The notes beneath the pieces are model-generated. The model was given only the letters and a program-made list of their open reading frames with translations. It did no database searches and was not told the DNA's origin. The translations under genes and the position numbers were made by a program. 64,000 nt of DNA from Yoonia litorea (lineage in GTDB: Bacteria > Pseudomonadota > Alphaproteobacteria > Rhodobacterales > Rhodobacteraceae), in assembly GCF_900114675.1 (NCBI RefSeq), contig NZ_FOZM01000001.1:496001-560000 (forward strand), read 5' to 3'. Positions 46,034 to 56,278 of this stretch are shown piece after piece (position 1 is the stretch's first letter; each line of letters starts with the position of its first letter).

Positions 46034-48202
46034 TCAATCGTCGGTATGGGTCAACCGTGGCACATCGCCAGCACCTGCCGACCCGCGACCCGAGAGCGAG
46101 GGGTTTTCCATAAAGAACCGGTGACAGTTGAAGGCGAATGTGCCTTCTTCATAGGTGGCCCTGTCATAGCTGCCGTCTGCGTTCATCACCCAGCTTTGCG
46201 CAATATCGGCCATATTGGCAGCCATGATCTGGCTCACGATCTGTGCTTTCACGGTGTTGTTCTTGATTTCGACCAGAGTTTCGACGCGTCGGTTCAGGTT
46301 CCGCCCCATCCAGTCGGCGGAGCTGATAAAGACCTTGGCCTTTTTCGAGGGCAGCTCTTTGCCATCCGCAAAGCAGACGATCCGCGAATGTTCGAGAAAG
46401 CGGCCGACAACCGATTTGACACGGATGTTTTCCGACAGCCCCTTGACCCCCGGGCGCAAGCCGCAGATGCCACGCACGACCAGACTGATCTGCACGCCCG
46501 CCTGACTGGCCGCATAAAGTGCGTCGATCACGTCGCTTTCGATCAGCGAATTCATCTTGGCCCAGATCATCGCCGGTTTGCCCGCGCGGGCGTTCTCGGC
46601 CTCACTGGCGATGCGGTCCAGCAACGTGCGCTTGAGGGAGATTGGTGAAATGGACAGGTTCTCAAGTCCTTCTGGTTGCGCGTAACCCGACAGATAGTTG
46701 AAGACCTTCGTGGCATCGCGCCCCAGAGCGGCATCGCAGGTGAAAAGGCTCAGGTCGGTGTAGATGCGCGCCGTGATCGGATGGTAGTTACCGGTGCCAA
46801 AATGCGTATAAGTGACCAGCTTGTCCCCCTCGCGCCGGACCACTGTGCTGATCTTGGCGTGGGTCTTATATTGCAGAAATCCGTAGACCACATGTGCTCC
46901 TGCCCGTTCGAGCCTGCGCGACTGGCGGATGTTCGCGGCCTCATCGAAACGGGCTTTCAGTTCTACGAGCGCGGTAACGGATTTCCCATCTTCGGCAGCT
47001 TCGCACAGCGCCTCGACGATCGGCGAATTCTTTGAGGTGCGGTAAAGCGTTTGCTTGATCGCCACGACATCGGGATCGCGGGCGGCCTGTTTCAAAAAGC
47101 GCACCACCATGTCGAAGGTCTCGTACGGGTGATGCAGCAGCATGTCTTTCTGGCGGATCGCTGCGAACATATCGCCGTCGTGGTCCTGAACGCGCTCTGG
47201 TACGCGGGGTGCGAATGGCGGCCAAAGCAGGTCTGGCCGTTCATCAAGGACCAGTTCTCCCAAATCAGCGATCCCGATCAGGCCGTTGACCTCGACCACT
47301 GTGTCCTCTTTGACGTGGAGTTCATCCATGATGAGATCTTTGAGCGCTGCCGGGGCACCTGCTGAAATCTTGAGCCTGACAACCTCGCCACGCTTGCGGC
47401 GCTTTAGCGCCGTTTCGAATTCGCGCACGAGGTCCTCGGCTTCATCCTCGACTTCGAGGTCGCTGTCTCGCAGCACCTTGAAAGCGCAGTGACCCTTGAC
47501 CTTGTAGCCGGGGAACAACCGGCTGATCTGGATCAGCAACAGTTCCTCGAGTGGGAGAAAACGATGACCGCTTTTTGCAGGAAGGGCGACGAACCGGGCA
47601 ATCTGCGCAGGCACCGGCAGCAGAGAGCGCAGCTGGCGCTTGTCGGTTGGCCGTTCGAGTTGCAACGCCAGCGCGAAGCCCTCGTTTGGCAGGAACGGGA
47701 AGGGATGCGCAGGGTCAATCGCAAGTGGTGATAGAACGGGGAATACATGTTCCAGGAAAACATCTTCGAGAAAGGCAACGTCATCCGCGTTCAGATCGTC
47801 TTGGGTCAGGATATGGATGTCCTGATCAGCCATGGCGCATTGCAGATCGGTGAAGACCTCTTGCTGGCGCGCCATAAGGCGCCTTGCATCCTGATCGATC
47901 ACGACAAGCTGTTCTGCCGGGGTGCGGCCATCCAGACCCGGTGTGGTGTTGCCCTCATTGGTCAACTCACGCAAACCAGCCACCCGAACGGTGTAGAATT
48001 CATCAAGGTTGGTCGCCGAGATCGACAAAAATCTCAGCCGCTCCAGCAATGGCACGCGCGGGTTTTCAGCCTCTTCCAGAACGCGCCAGTTGAACGACAG
48101 CCAGCTAAGCTCGCGATTCACAAAGCGGTCCGGCGTCTCGATATCAATGTCGAGCGCCGTCGGCGCGGGGTAGGCCCCTTCAAGAAAATTTGCGTCTGTC
48201 AT
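46034..48202 (-). CDS. ppk1: Polyphosphate kinase 1
   Basis: 722 residues. N domain with N-R-E-L-S-W-L-x-F-N-x-R-V-L-E-E, and two phospholipase-D-like catalytic domains, including the phospho-histidine in K-T-H-A-K-I-S-T-V and the second His in D-W-M-G-R-N-L-N-R-R-V-E region. Makes polyphosphate from ATP at the membrane. Between hdaA and ppx, a common alphaproteobacterial order. Confidence 0.95.
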   Translation of the reverse strand: MTDANFLEGAYPAPTALDIDIETPDRFVNRELSWLSFNWRVLEEAENPRVPLLERLRFLSISATNLDEFYTVRVAGLRELTNEGNTTPGLDGRTPAEQLVVIDQDARRLMARQQEVFTDLQCAMADQDIHILTQDDLNADDVAFLEDVFLEHVFPVLSPLAIDPAHPFPFLPNEGFALALQLERPTDKRQLRSLLPVPAQIARFVALPAKSGHRFLPLEELLLIQISRLFPGYKVKGHCAFKVLRDSDLEVEDEAEDLVREFETALKRRKRGEVVRLKISAGAPAALKDLIMDELHVKEDTVVEVNGLIGIADLGELVLDERPDLLWPPFAPRVPERVQDHDGDMFAAIRQKDMLLHHPYETFDMVVRFLKQAARDPDVVAIKQTLYRTSKNSPIVEALCEAAEDGKSVTALVELKARFDEAANIRQSRRLERAGAHVVYGFLQYKTHAKISTVVRREGDKLVTYTHFGTGNYHPITARIYTDLSLFTCDAALGRDATKVFNYLSGYAQPEGLENLSISPISLKRTLLDRIASEAENARAGKPAMIWAKMNSLIESDVIDALYAASQAGVQISLVVRGICGLRPGVKGLSENIRVKSVVGRFLEHSRIVCFADGKELPSKKAKVFISSADWMGRNLNRRVETLVEIKNNTVKAQIVSQIMAANMADIAQSWVMNADGSYDRATYEEGTFAFNCHRFFMENPSLSGRGSAGAGDVPRLTHTDD

Positions 48203-48252
48203 AAGGTCTTATCCGCCACTTCGGTTGCGGTAGCAGCCCAAGTATTGCGGTG

Positions 48253-48912
48253 TCAGGCTTGCTTGTCCAGCAACTCCGCTGCAAGGGTCTTGTTGATCTT
48301 CCGCCCTTGGGCAAGGGCTGCGCGATCAAGCTCTGCGACGATGTGGGCCGCTGCTGCATGGGAACGCTCAAGCCGTGTTGCCAGATACCGCACAAGATCG
48401 GGCTTTGGACTGATCTGACGGTCAGCAAAAAGCTTCATGATCAGCGCTGACAAGAGCGCGTCGTCGGGATTATCGATCTCGATCACTGTGGTTGCCTGCA
48501 TCCGGCTTGCAAGGTCAGGCAGCGCAATTGGCCAGCGTGACGGGGGCCGGTCGGAGGTCAGCAACAAAAGGCCGCCAGTGGCCCGTAGGTTGTTGTGCAG
48601 GTGGAAAAGTGTTTCTTCACGATCACTTGGCAGGCTTTCTGCATCTTCCACAACAACAGCCGCAGCTTCGGTCTGGTGTCCGACAGGCAGCGTTTCGGCG
48701 CTGAAAAGCTCCGCATTTCGGGCATTTCGGAAAATCCCGGCAAGGTGGCTTTTGCCTGCACCGGTCGGTCCTGTCAGAACGAGTTTGCGGTCAGGCCAGC
48801 TTTCTGGCGCGCTGATCATCGCAAAGGCCTTTGCATTGGCCTCTGATACGAAAAAGTCATCTGGCCCGCGGGCGACGCCGCTGGGCCATTCAAAGGCAAG
48901 CTGATCGGCCAT
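48253..48912 (-). CDS. DnaA-related AAA+ protein (HdaA-type)
   Basis: 219 residues: AAA+ core with Walker A G-P-T-G-A-G-K-S-H near 47, Walker B V-V-V-E-D-A-E, sensor R-M-Q-A-T region and lid. No C-terminal DnaA DNA-binding domain, so this is the Hda/HdaA class that with the beta clamp promotes ATP hydrolysis by DnaA after initiation. The N-terminal Q-L-A-F-E-W is the clamp-binding motif. The ATG (48912) shares one base with the AI-2E stop (TGATG). Confidence 0.88.
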   Translation of the reverse strand: MADQLAFEWPSGVARGPDDFFVSEANAKAFAMISAPESWPDRKLVLTGPTGAGKSHLAGIFRNARNAELFSAETLPVGHQTEAAAVVVEDAESLPSDREETLFHLHNNLRATGGLLLLTSDRPPSRWPIALPDLASRMQATTVIEIDNPDDALLSALIMKLFADRQISPKPDLVRYLATRLERSHAAAAHIVAELDRAALAQGRKINKTLAAELLDKQA

Positions 48913-50015
48913 CAATCGCCCTCGCTCGTCCCGCGATAAAGCAAGCTGCGCTTGTATTGATCAACGCCCCAGCGCGCCACGACGCCGATCATCGCAGCGA
49001 TGGGCACGGCGACCAGCATTCCCACGAAACCGAAGAGAGACCCAAAGACAGACAGCGCAAAGAGCAGCCAGACGGGGTGCAGGCCAACAGAGCTTCCGAC
49101 CAGCTTAGGTGTCAGGATGTTGCCTTCCATGAATTGTCCAAAGGCGAAAATCCCGGCCACGATGCCAATCCTGATCCAGTCGGTTCCTTGCGTCGTGAAA
49201 TCGCCAGTCACGATTTCGACCGATCCCCAGAATTGGAAGAGAGCCAGACCAATTGCCAGCGCGCCACCAACCAAAGCACCGACATAGGGAATAAACGTGA
49301 TCAGTCCGGCGATAAACCCGACGATCAGGCCGAAATTCAATCCCGCCAGCATCAGCGCGACGGCGTAATAGGTTCCGAGAATAAGGCAGACGGTACCTTG
49401 CCCGCGGATGAATGACGCCAGCGTCTTGTCGATATCGCGAGCCAGCATGCGCACTGTTTCGACATGGTCGCGCGGCAGAAGGCTATCGACTTTGGCAGTC
49501 ATGTTGTCCCAGTCGAGCAGCATGTAGAACGCCACAACAGGCACCACAACCATCAGGATAATGATGTTGAGCAGCCCCAGTGCCGAGCTGAGGATACCGT
49601 TCACCAATTCGCCGCCCTTGGCTTGGATGGTCTCGCCAATCGCGGAAAGCTGCTGACTGATCGTGCTGTCCGCATCCATAAGCTGCGGGAAGCGCTCCAG
49701 GAGGCCACTTCGCAGCCGGTCAAACAACTCCGGCGCGGTGTTGATCAGCGATGAGGTCTGTTGGATCAGCGTCGGGATCACAAGCAGGAACAACAGTACA
49801 AAGATCAGGATTGTCGCGAGTGTGATCACCGCGACAGAGGCTGTTCTGCTTAACCCTGCACGTTCCAGCCGGTCTGCAATCGGATCAAGGCAGTAGGCAA
49901 TCGCACCACCCAGCACAAATGGCAGGATCACGTCGCCCAAGAACCACAGCACGATCAGAAAGACCGCAGTCGCGATCCCCCAATACTTGAGCTGGTCTTT
50001 GATTGGCAGCGCCAT
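48912..50015 (-). CDS. AI-2E family (PerM) transporter-like protein
   Basis: 367 residues, about eight membrane segments in the AI-2E/PerM layout: two N-terminal helices, a cytoplasmic helical insert (S-S-L-I-N-T-A-P-E-L-F-D-R-L), and the conserved F-I-P-Y-V-G-A-L-V-G-G and P-K-L-V-G-S-S-V-G-L-H-P-V motifs. Substrate unknown; the AI-2 link is weak for most members. GGAG precedes the ATG at 50015. First gene of the hdaA-ppk1-ppx unit. Confidence 0.88.
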   Translation of the reverse strand: MALPIKDQLKYWGIATAVFLIVLWFLGDVILPFVLGGAIAYCLDPIADRLERAGLSRTASVAVITLATILIFVLLFLLVIPTLIQQTSSLINTAPELFDRLRSGLLERFPQLMDADSTISQQLSAIGETIQAKGGELVNGILSSALGLLNIIILMVVVPVVAFYMLLDWDNMTAKVDSLLPRDHVETVRMLARDIDKTLASFIRGQGTVCLILGTYYAVALMLAGLNFGLIVGFIAGLITFIPYVGALVGGALAIGLALFQFWGSVEIVTGDFTTQGTDWIRIGIVAGIFAFGQFMEGNILTPKLVGSSVGLHPVWLLFALSVFGSLFGFVGMLVAVPIAAMIGVVARWGVDQYKRSLLYRGTSEGD

Positions 50016-50188
50016 CGGCAAACTCCATCTGCTTTGGCAATTAGATGCGACAAGCCTTGCCGTGGTGCAAGGGCAGAGCGGCAATTATCTCCCGATCCGG
50101 CTGCCGTAAAGAACGTCTGCGCTTGCGGGTCGTTGAAGGGAAGATTACACCCGAACGCGAATAATCCATGTCCAAAAAGGCCTTCCCG

Positions 50189-51529
50189 ATGCGTCTTAGC
50201 CGCTATTTCCTTCCGGTCCTGAAAGAAACGCCACGCGAGGCGCAGATTGTGAGCCATCGCTACATGCTGCAGGCCGGCATGATCAAACAGGCCAGCGCAG
50301 GTATCTATTCCTGGCTACCGCTTGGCTTCAAAGTGCTGCGCAAGATCGAAGATATCGTCCATGAGGAACAGGCACGTGCCGGGCACATTGCCATCCAGAT
50401 GCCAACGATACAGTCCGCAGACCTCTGGCGCGAGAGCGGCCGCTATGACGCCTACGGCGAGGAAATGCTGCGGATCAAGGATCGCGGCGGGCGTGACATG
50501 CTGTTCACACCGACCGCCGAGGAACTGGTCACGGATATCTTCCGCGCCCATGTGACCAGCTACAAGGACCTGCCGCTGACGCTTTACCAAATCCAGTGGA
50601 AGTTCCGCGACGAGGTGCGTCCTCGTTTTGGCGTCATGCGTGGCCGCGAATTCTACATGAAAGACGGCTACAACTTTGACCTGACCAAAGAAGACGCGCT
50701 GCACGCCTATAACCGCCACCTGGTGACATATCTGCGCACCTATGAGCGTATGGGCCTGCAGGCTATCCCGATGCGCGCCGATTCAGGTCCAATCGGTGGC
50801 GATGATACACATGAGTTTCTTGTTCTGGCCGATACCGGTGAATCCGAGGTCTTCTACGACAGCGAGATCACCGATCTGACCTTCGGCAACCGCGAGATCG
50901 ACTTTGATGATCCGGCGGCCTGTCAGGCCGTGCTTGAGGAATTCACCTCACGCTATGCCCGTACGGATGAAACCCATGACGAGGCACTTTTCGATCAGAT
51001 CCCCGAGGAACGCCGCCGCAGCGCGCGCGGCATCGAGGTCGGTCAGATTTTCTACTTCGGTACAAAGTATTCTGACGCCTTGGGCGCGACAGTCGATGAC
51101 GGCAAAGGCAACAAGGTGCCAGTGCACATGGGGTCCCACGGGATCGGTGTTTCCCGTCTGGTGGGCGCAATCATCGAAGCCAGCCATGACGAGAAGGGCA
51201 TCATCTGGCCAGAAGGTGTCACCCCGTTCCATTGCGGGATCGTCAACCTCAAGACGGGCGATGCAGAAGCTGACGCGGCTTGCGAGGCGCTTTACGCCTC
51301 ACTGACGGCGCTGGGTCTGGAGCCGCTTTATGATGACCGCGAAGAGCGCGCAGGCGCAAAGTTCGGCACTATGGATATGATCGGCCTGCCATGGCGGATC
51401 ACGGTTGGACCGCGCGGCCTCAAGAACGGTGTGGTCGAAGTCACCAGCCGCCGCACTGGCGAGAGCGAAGAAATGCCGCCAGAGCAGGCTGTGGCCAAGA
51501 TCGCCGCCATCTACGAAGGGATCGCCTGA
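50189..51529 (+). CDS. proS: Prolyl-tRNA synthetase, short type
   Basis: 446 residues starting M-R-L-S-R-Y-F-L-P. Class II motif 2 ([17 protein letters not shown]) near 140, motif 3 (G-S-H-G-I-G-V-S-R) near 318, and a C-terminal anticodon domain. It lacks the about 180-residue editing insertion, as usual in alphaproteobacteria. The start at 50189 follows that family; ATG 50168 gives seven extra residues. Confidence 0.95.
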   Translation: MRLSRYFLPVLKETPREAQIVSHRYMLQAGMIKQASAGIYSWLPLGFKVLRKIEDIVHEEQARAGHIAIQMPTIQSADLWRESGRYDAYGEEMLRIKDRGGRDMLFTPTAEELVTDIFRAHVTSYKDLPLTLYQIQWKFRDEVRPRFGVMRGREFYMKDGYNFDLTKEDALHAYNRHLVTYLRTYERMGLQAIPMRADSGPIGGDDTHEFLVLADTGESEVFYDSEITDLTFGNREIDFDDPAACQAVLEEFTSRYARTDETHDEALFDQIPEERRRSARGIEVGQIFYFGTKYSDALGATVDDGKGNKVPVHMGSHGIGVSRLVGAIIEASHDEKGIIWPEGVTPFHCGIVNLKTGDAEADAACEALYASLTALGLEPLYDDREERAGAKFGTMDMIGLPWRITVGPRGLKNGVVEVTSRRTGESEEMPPEQAVAKIAAIYEGIA

Positions 51530-51561
51530 GAAGGCACCCCGGCACCTGTCGCGAGGGCAGG

Positions 51562-51595
51562 TGCCTCCGGCGGGAGTATTTGAGGCAAAATGATG
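51562..51595 (+). repeat. Dispersed intergenic repeat with leading hairpin after proS
   Basis: TGCCTCCGGCGGGAG, then TATTTGAGGCAAAATGATG; copies at 26595 and 57496, and a divergent one at 5845. Here it is preceded by an 8-bp hairpin GGCACCTG (51541-51548) / CAGGTGCC (51558-51565) whose second arm runs into the repeat. It lies 32 bases after proS and may end its transcript. Confidence 0.82.
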
Positions 51596-51661
51596 GGGGG
51601 CGTTCCTTGACCATTGGTCTTGCGCACTCCACCTTGCGGCAGAGCAGCAAGAGACGACCTT

Positions 51662-52927
51662 ATGGCCGACGTCAGACAGACCAAACCCTTTGCAGCCTTC
51701 GAATGGATGATCGCATGGCGCTATATTCGCGCCAAGCGGGCAGAAGGCGGTGTCAGCGTGATGACATGGATCAGTCTGGTCGGTGTCACACTCGCTGTTT
51801 TTGCACTGATTGCGACGCTTGCCGTGCGGTCGGGTTTCAGGGCTGAATTCATCGACACCATTGCCGGGGCCAACGCGCATGTCAGTGTTGTGATGCCGCG
51901 TGGCGTGATCGAGGACTTTGAAGGGACAGCAGAACGCATTGCCGCTATCGACGGGGTGCAATCGGTTGCGCCCCTCATTCGCGCGCAGGCGATGGCGTCG
52001 GGGAACGGCCGGATCGGTTTGGCGGATATCTACGGGATACGTCTTGACGACCTTAAGACGTCCGAGGCGATTGTCGATAGCGAGCGCACGGTCGGCAATA
52101 TCGACGATCTACCCGGTGGTATTGCGATCGGGTCGGCTCTGGCCTCCAATCTGGGGTTGACGATCGGCGACCGGATCGAACTGACGACACGCTCGGGCGC
52201 ATCGACGCCGATGGGGCAGGCCACCCGCCGCAATGCCTATGAGGTGGTCTATATCTTTTCGACGGGGCGTTTCCAGATTGACGAGGTGCGGGTCTATCTT
52301 CCTTTTGATGAAGCGCAACTGATCCTGAACCGTGATGGTGTTGCCGATGAGCTTGCCATCATTCTGGACGATCTGAACCAGTCAGAGGTTTTGAAGCAAG
52401 ATATCGCGAATGCCGCAGGCCCCGGCATGTGGGCCTATAGCTGGCAGGACCGCGTGGGGCGGTTTCTGCGCGCACTGACGATCGAGGACAATGTGATGTT
52501 CATCATCCTGTCGATCCTCGTGCTTGTGGCCTCCATGAATATCATCAGCGGTTTGATCATGCTGGTCAAAAACAAGGGCCGTGACGTGGGCATCCTGCGC
52601 ACGATGGGCCTGACCGAAGGCTCGATCCTGCGCATTTTCTTCATTTGTGGTGCCGGGATCGGCACGATTGGCACCGCTGTTGGTGTCGTGTTGGGATGCC
52701 TTTTTGCGATCTACATCGACACGATTTTCAGCTTCGTGAATTATGTGGCTGGCGGCGGTGTCTGGGACCCGTCGATCAGGGGGCTTTACGAAATTCCGGC
52801 TGAGTTGCGTCTGATAGACGTGATAAAGGCAGTTTCTTTGTCGCTGGGTCTGTCATGGATCATCACGATTTTTCCGGCCCGCCGTGCGGCACGTATGAAC
52901 CCGGTGGAGGCGCTGCGCTATGAGTAA
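51662..52927 (+). CDS. lolC: Lipoprotein-releasing ABC transporter permease
   Basis: 421 residues. One N-terminal helix after [15 protein letters not shown] (a LolC/E signature), a periplasmic domain of about 220 residues, then three helices of the FtsX fold ending [12 protein letters not shown]. Extracts mature lipoproteins for LolA. A single LolC/E-type gene is beside lolD, consistent with LolF-type homodimer systems. The 8-base overlap with lolD supports coupling. Confidence 0.92.
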   Translation: MADVRQTKPFAAFEWMIAWRYIRAKRAEGGVSVMTWISLVGVTLAVFALIATLAVRSGFRAEFIDTIAGANAHVSVVMPRGVIEDFEGTAERIAAIDGVQSVAPLIRAQAMASGNGRIGLADIYGIRLDDLKTSEAIVDSERTVGNIDDLPGGIAIGSALASNLGLTIGDRIELTTRSGASTPMGQATRRNAYEVVYIFSTGRFQIDEVRVYLPFDEAQLILNRDGVADELAIILDDLNQSEVLKQDIANAAGPGMWAYSWQDRVGRFLRALTIEDNVMFIILSILVLVASMNIISGLIMLVKNKGRDVGILRTMGLTEGSILRIFFICGAGIGTIGTAVGVVLGCLFAIYIDTIFSFVNYVAGGGVWDPSIRGLYEIPAELRLIDVIKAVSLSLGLSWIITIFPARRAARMNPVEALRYE

Positions 52928-53603
52928 GCCGACGCTGTCACTGCGGGACCTTCACAAGGGCTATAACCTTGGCAAACCCAATGAGGTGCGCGTGCTGCAA
53001 GGTGCAAGCCTTGACGTCGCCCCGGGTGAGGTGGTGGCCCTTGTGGCGCCCTCGGGCGCGGGTAAATCCACGTTGCTCCATATCGCAGGGCTACTTGATA
53101 CGCCTGATCAGGGCGAGGTCGTGATTGCGGGCGAGGCCATGAATGGCCTGTCGGATCGGCGGCGCACCGGTGTCCGGCGCGGGACGGTAGGTTTCATTTA
53201 TCAGTTCCACCATCTGCTGCCGGAGTTCACGGCGCTTGAAAACATCATGCTGCCCCAGCTGGCCAACGGCGTGGCCCGTGCGCGGACCGAAGCGCAGGCA
53301 ATGGCGCTATTGTCCCGCGTCGGTGTGGCAGAGCGTGCAACCCATCGCCCTGCGGCGCTATCGGGGGGCGAGCAGCAGCGCGTCGCGTTTTGCCGCGCGC
53401 TGGCCAATGCCCCTTCGCTTTTGCTGGCAGATGAGCCGACCGGCAATCTTGACCCTGAAACCTCTGAGCGTGTCTTTGGCGCGTTGATGGACCTCGTGCG
53501 TGACACCGGCCTTGCGGCTGTGATTGCGACACATAATCTTGAACTTGCAGCCAAGATGGACCGTCAGGTCCGTCTATCTGGCGGCGTATTGGAGCCTGCA
53601 TGA
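52920..53603 (+). CDS. lolD: Lipoprotein-releasing ABC transporter ATP-binding protein
   Basis: 227 residues. Walker [10 protein letters not shown] near 44, signature L-S-G-G-E-Q-Q-R, Walker [14 protein letters not shown] in I-A-T-H-N. Standard LolD length. It pairs with LolC. The stop overlaps the next start by four bases (ATGA), but the downstream dehydrogenase is functionally unrelated. Confidence 0.94.
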   Translation: MSKPTLSLRDLHKGYNLGKPNEVRVLQGASLDVAPGEVVALVAPSGAGKSTLLHIAGLLDTPDQGEVVIAGEAMNGLSDRRRTGVRRGTVGFIYQFHHLLPEFTALENIMLPQLANGVARARTEAQAMALLSRVGVAERATHRPAALSGGEQQRVAFCRALANAPSLLLADEPTGNLDPETSERVFGALMDLVRDTGLAAVIATHNLELAAKMDRQVRLSGGVLEPA

Positions 53604-54574
53604 AAATCACCGTCACCGAGATCAAAGAAAAATCGCGCAGCGCCCTGATCGCCCATGGTGCGGGCGAGATGCAGGCAGAAGCCGTGGCCAAGGCGGTTGC
53701 GCGCGCCGAAGCCTTGGGCAACGTCATTTGCGGGCTTTACTACCTTGAAAGCTACTGCACGCAGCTGCAATCGGGCCGCGTCAATGGCACGGTGATGCCA
53801 GAGGTCACGCGCCCCCGCCCTTCGGCCGTTTTGGCGGATGCAAAGCTCGGGTTTGCGCAACCCGCCTTTGCCGCCGGTCTGCCAGAGGCGGTGACGGCAG
53901 CGCTGGAAAATGGCGTTGCAACGCTGGCTGTGGCCCATGCCCATACCTGCACCTCGCTGGGGTATTTCACCGAACAGATTGCCGCGGCAGGGTTGATCGG
54001 GATCGGCTTTACCAATGCCTCACCGATTGTGGCGCCACCGGGCGGTAACAAGGCGGTGATCGGGACCAATCCGATTGCCATGACCGTACCGGGTGATGAT
54101 GGCCCTGCGATGCATTTCGACTTTTCCACCTCTGCCGTGGCGCTGGGCAAGATCACCATGGCCAAGGCAGCAGGTGAGCCGATCCCGCTGGGCTGGGCAG
54201 TCGATGCTGACGGGCAACCGACGACTGATCCCGAGGCAGCGCTCAAAGGGGCGCTGGTCAGTGCGGGCGGCTATAAAGGTTGGGGTTTCGGCCTGATGGC
54301 CGAGATGCTGGCGGCGGGGATGACAGGCTCGGTCAACTCGCTTGATGTGTCGGGGCTGAAGGTCGCGGAAGGCAAGCCGCATGATCTGGGCCAGTTCTAT
54401 ATCCTGATGGACCCCGGCACCTACCACGACGGCTTTGCTGACCGCTTTGCCCGCGTAGCCGAAGCCGTTGCCGCGCAGGACGGTGCGCGGATTCCTGGTG
54501 CGGACCGGCGGGAAATGGATGAAGTCGAAGTGCCCGATGCGCTTTGGTCGTTGGTGCTCAAGCTTTCTGGGTAA
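53600..54574 (+). CDS. Ldh-family (Ldh_2) NAD(P)-dependent oxidoreductase
   Basis: 324 residues of the malate/L-lactate/ureidoglycolate dehydrogenase family (PF02615), which is not the Rossmann LDH. Landmarks: [12 protein letters not shown] with the active-site His region, [18 protein letters not shown] and [11 protein letters not shown]. Substrate may be malate, a sulfolactate or a proline-derived imine; not determined from sequence. Overlaps lolD at its start and the DUF606 gene at its end (17 bases). Confidence 0.85.
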   Translation: MKITVTEIKEKSRSALIAHGAGEMQAEAVAKAVARAEALGNVICGLYYLESYCTQLQSGRVNGTVMPEVTRPRPSAVLADAKLGFAQPAFAAGLPEAVTAALENGVATLAVAHAHTCTSLGYFTEQIAAAGLIGIGFTNASPIVAPPGGNKAVIGTNPIAMTVPGDDGPAMHFDFSTSAVALGKITMAKAAGEPIPLGWAVDADGQPTTDPEAALKGALVSAGGYKGWGFGLMAEMLAAGMTGSVNSLDVSGLKVAEGKPHDLGQFYILMDPGTYHDGFADRFARVAEAVAAQDGARIPGADRREMDEVEVPDALWSLVLKLSG

Positions 54575-54992
54575 CAAACACGCCAAGTGCCATCAGCGCG
54601 ATACCAGCCGCGCGGGTGCTGCTCAGGGTGGCTTGTTGCGCACCAAAGAGACCGAAGTGATCAATAGCTGCAGCAGAGATCAGCTGACCCAGCAGAACAA
54701 AAAACACCGCGTTGCCAACACCCATCGTTGGCGCGATCCATGTGATCGACAACACGTAAAAGGCCACAAGTGTTCCGGCCAGAAACAGGTGCTTGGGGGC
54801 TGATGCGAGCTTTGTGACCGCTTGCGGATGCGTGACAAGAGCGACCGCCGCTGCGCAGATAAATGCCACCACGAAAAGGACGGCCGCTGCAACAGCAGGC
54901 GATCCGATGAAGCGCCCCAGTGCAGCATTCAAGGCAGCAAGGACCGGAATGCCAATGCCGGCGGCAAGCATGATGATGATATGATGTGCCAA
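54558..54992 (-). CDS. DMT-family transporter (DUF606/YdcZ)
   Basis: 144 residues, five membrane helices. G-I-P-V-L-A-A-L-N-A-A-L-G-R near the start and T-W-I-A-P-T-M-G-V-G-N-A mid-protein are the DUF606 pattern. Such small proteins may work in pairs, but no partner is adjacent. Start TTG 54992 has no clear ribosome site; ATG 54971 (137 residues) is an alternative. Confidence 0.78.
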   Translation of the reverse strand: MAHHIIIMLAAGIGIPVLAALNAALGRFIGSPAVAAAVLFVVAFICAAAVALVTHPQAVTKLASAPKHLFLAGTLVAFYVLSITWIAPTMGVGNAVFFVLLGQLISAAAIDHFGLFGAQQATLSSTRAAGIALMALGVFVTQKA

Positions 54993-55017
54993 TTTCGATG
55001 CGCCCTGTTGCTGATTG

Positions 55018-55059
55018 CTGACTTAGATCAAGACAGATGGGCAGGCATTTTGCTAGGCT
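55018..55059 (+). promoter_or_regulatory. FNR/FnrL-type class II promoter of cytochrome 1
   Basis: CTGAC-TTAG-ATCAA (55018-55031), one mismatch from TTGAC-N4-ATCAA, with TAGGCT at 55054-55059. Box centre to hexamer start is 29.5 bases, so the box is at -41.5. The geometry and the hexamer are identical to the 56210 site. Confidence 0.62.
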
Positions 55060-55090
55060 CGATTCAAACACAAGAACAGGGAGCAGGGAC

Positions 55091-55474
55091 ATGCGTTTTC
55101 ACTTTGCGATACTGCCGCTGGCATTGGCGGCCTGCGTTGATGAACCAATTGATGGGCGCACGGCCTATCTGGAAAATTGTGCGTCATGCCACGGTGCGGA
55201 TGCCAAAGGGGATGGGCCTTTGGCGCGCGACCTGACCACCACCCCGCCAGACCTGACAACCATTGCCGCACGCAATGGTGGAGTTTTCCCGACCGATCAG
55301 GTGATGAGCACCATCGACGGGCTTGATCGTGGGGCGCACTTCAGCACGGCCATGCCAGAGTTCGGTGCAGGTGACATGGGGGCCACCGTGATCATCGAGG
55401 AAGACGGGCTTGGGACACCTGTGCCGATGCAGCTGCTTATGCTGACCGAGTATCTTGAGAGCATTCAGGAGTAA
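55091..55474 (+). CDS. Small c-type cytochrome, lipoprotein
   Basis: 127 residues. Signal peptide with lipobox L-A-L-A-A-C at about residue 15, then haem motif C-A-S-C-H near 35. Methionine candidates for the second iron ligand are in T-A-M-P-E-F near 96. Related to the 56279 cytochrome (G-x-G-P-x-x-x-x-L, T-x-x-A-A-R-N, I-F/V-F-P-T). Envelope-anchored electron carrier. AGGGAC precedes the ATG. Confidence 0.87.
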   Translation: MRFHFAILPLALAACVDEPIDGRTAYLENCASCHGADAKGDGPLARDLTTTPPDLTTIAARNGGVFPTDQVMSTIDGLDRGAHFSTAMPEFGAGDMGATVIIEEDGLGTPVPMQLLMLTEYLESIQE

Positions 55475-55570
55475 CCCTTTCTGACATTCGCGTGAAAACG
55501 GCGCCTGAAGGCTGCGGGCGGCGCTGGTGTTGCTGTATCCATGTGCAAAATGACCCACAGGAGACATCCC

Positions 55571-56209
55571 ATGCGCCTGACTGTTGCTGCCTTGTTGACC
55601 GCCCTTGCCCTGCCTGCTGCTGCCAATCAGGTCAGCTTTGCCAACGGGTGGCAGGAGCAGCGGTTGTCGCTTTTCAGCTCTAACGATTACAGTTTCGGCC
55701 AAAGCCTCGGACTTGTCTCCGAAGGGGCAGTCTCGATTGCGTGGACACGGGTGGGACGCGACAAATGGGGCACCTCTGGTGCGTCCTGGACCTGGAGCGT
55801 GGATCAGTCGGTGCCGCCGACAGACCTGAGCCTGAAGGGCGGAGATGATCGTAATATCTCCCTCTATTTTGTCTTTGTCCCCGAGGCGATGGCCCCCTCT
55901 TTGGAAGGGGCGAATATCCGCGCGCTTTTGGGCAATGAGGATGTGCGCATCATGCAGTATGCTTACGGCGGCAATCATGCGCGCGGTCAGGTTATTCGCT
56001 CGCCCTATGGCCCGCCGGGGCAGGGCGTGACAATCGCGCTGCGGCAGGCGGGGACCGGATCTTTCAATGAAAACGTGGACTTGGCCGCAGACTACGCCCG
56101 CGCCTTTGGTGGTGAGAAGGGGGCCCTGGTCGGGCTCGCTGTGTCTGGTGACAGCGATGATACGGGCAGCGTGATCCGTGCTGCCTTGGGCAACCTGACC
56201 TTGCGCTGA
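55571..56209 (+). CDS. Secreted DUF3047-like protein
   Basis: 212 residues with a signal peptide (L-P-A-A-A). The W-T-W-S-V-D-Q-S-V-P-P-T-D-L-S-L-K-G-G-D-D segment followed by I-S-L-Y-F-V-F matches DUF3047, a family of unknown function often predicted to bind small molecules. GGAG before ATG 55571. Its stop is one base upstream of the next FNR box. Lies between two cytochromes. Confidence 0.62.
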   Translation: MRLTVAALLTALALPAAANQVSFANGWQEQRLSLFSSNDYSFGQSLGLVSEGAVSIAWTRVGRDKWGTSGASWTWSVDQSVPPTDLSLKGGDDRNISLYFVFVPEAMAPSLEGANIRALLGNEDVRIMQYAYGGNHARGQVIRSPYGPPGQGVTIALRQAGTGSFNENVDLAADYARAFGGEKGALVGLAVSGDSDDTGSVIRAALGNLTLR

Positions 56210-56251
56210 TTGATGTGCATCAAGGCGGAGGTGCGCTGCCTGCGGTAGGCT
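56210..56251 (+). promoter_or_regulatory. FNR/FnrL-type class II promoter of cytochrome 2
   Basis: Perfect FNR palindrome TTGAT-GTGC-ATCAA (56210-56223), with TAGGCT at 56246-56251, centre-to-hexamer distance 29.5 bases. The 5' end adjoins the DUF3047 stop, so this promoter lets cytochrome 2 be induced independently. Confidence 0.75.
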
Positions 56252-56278
56252 TTCTCTATCAAGCATGGAGGTGGGCTG

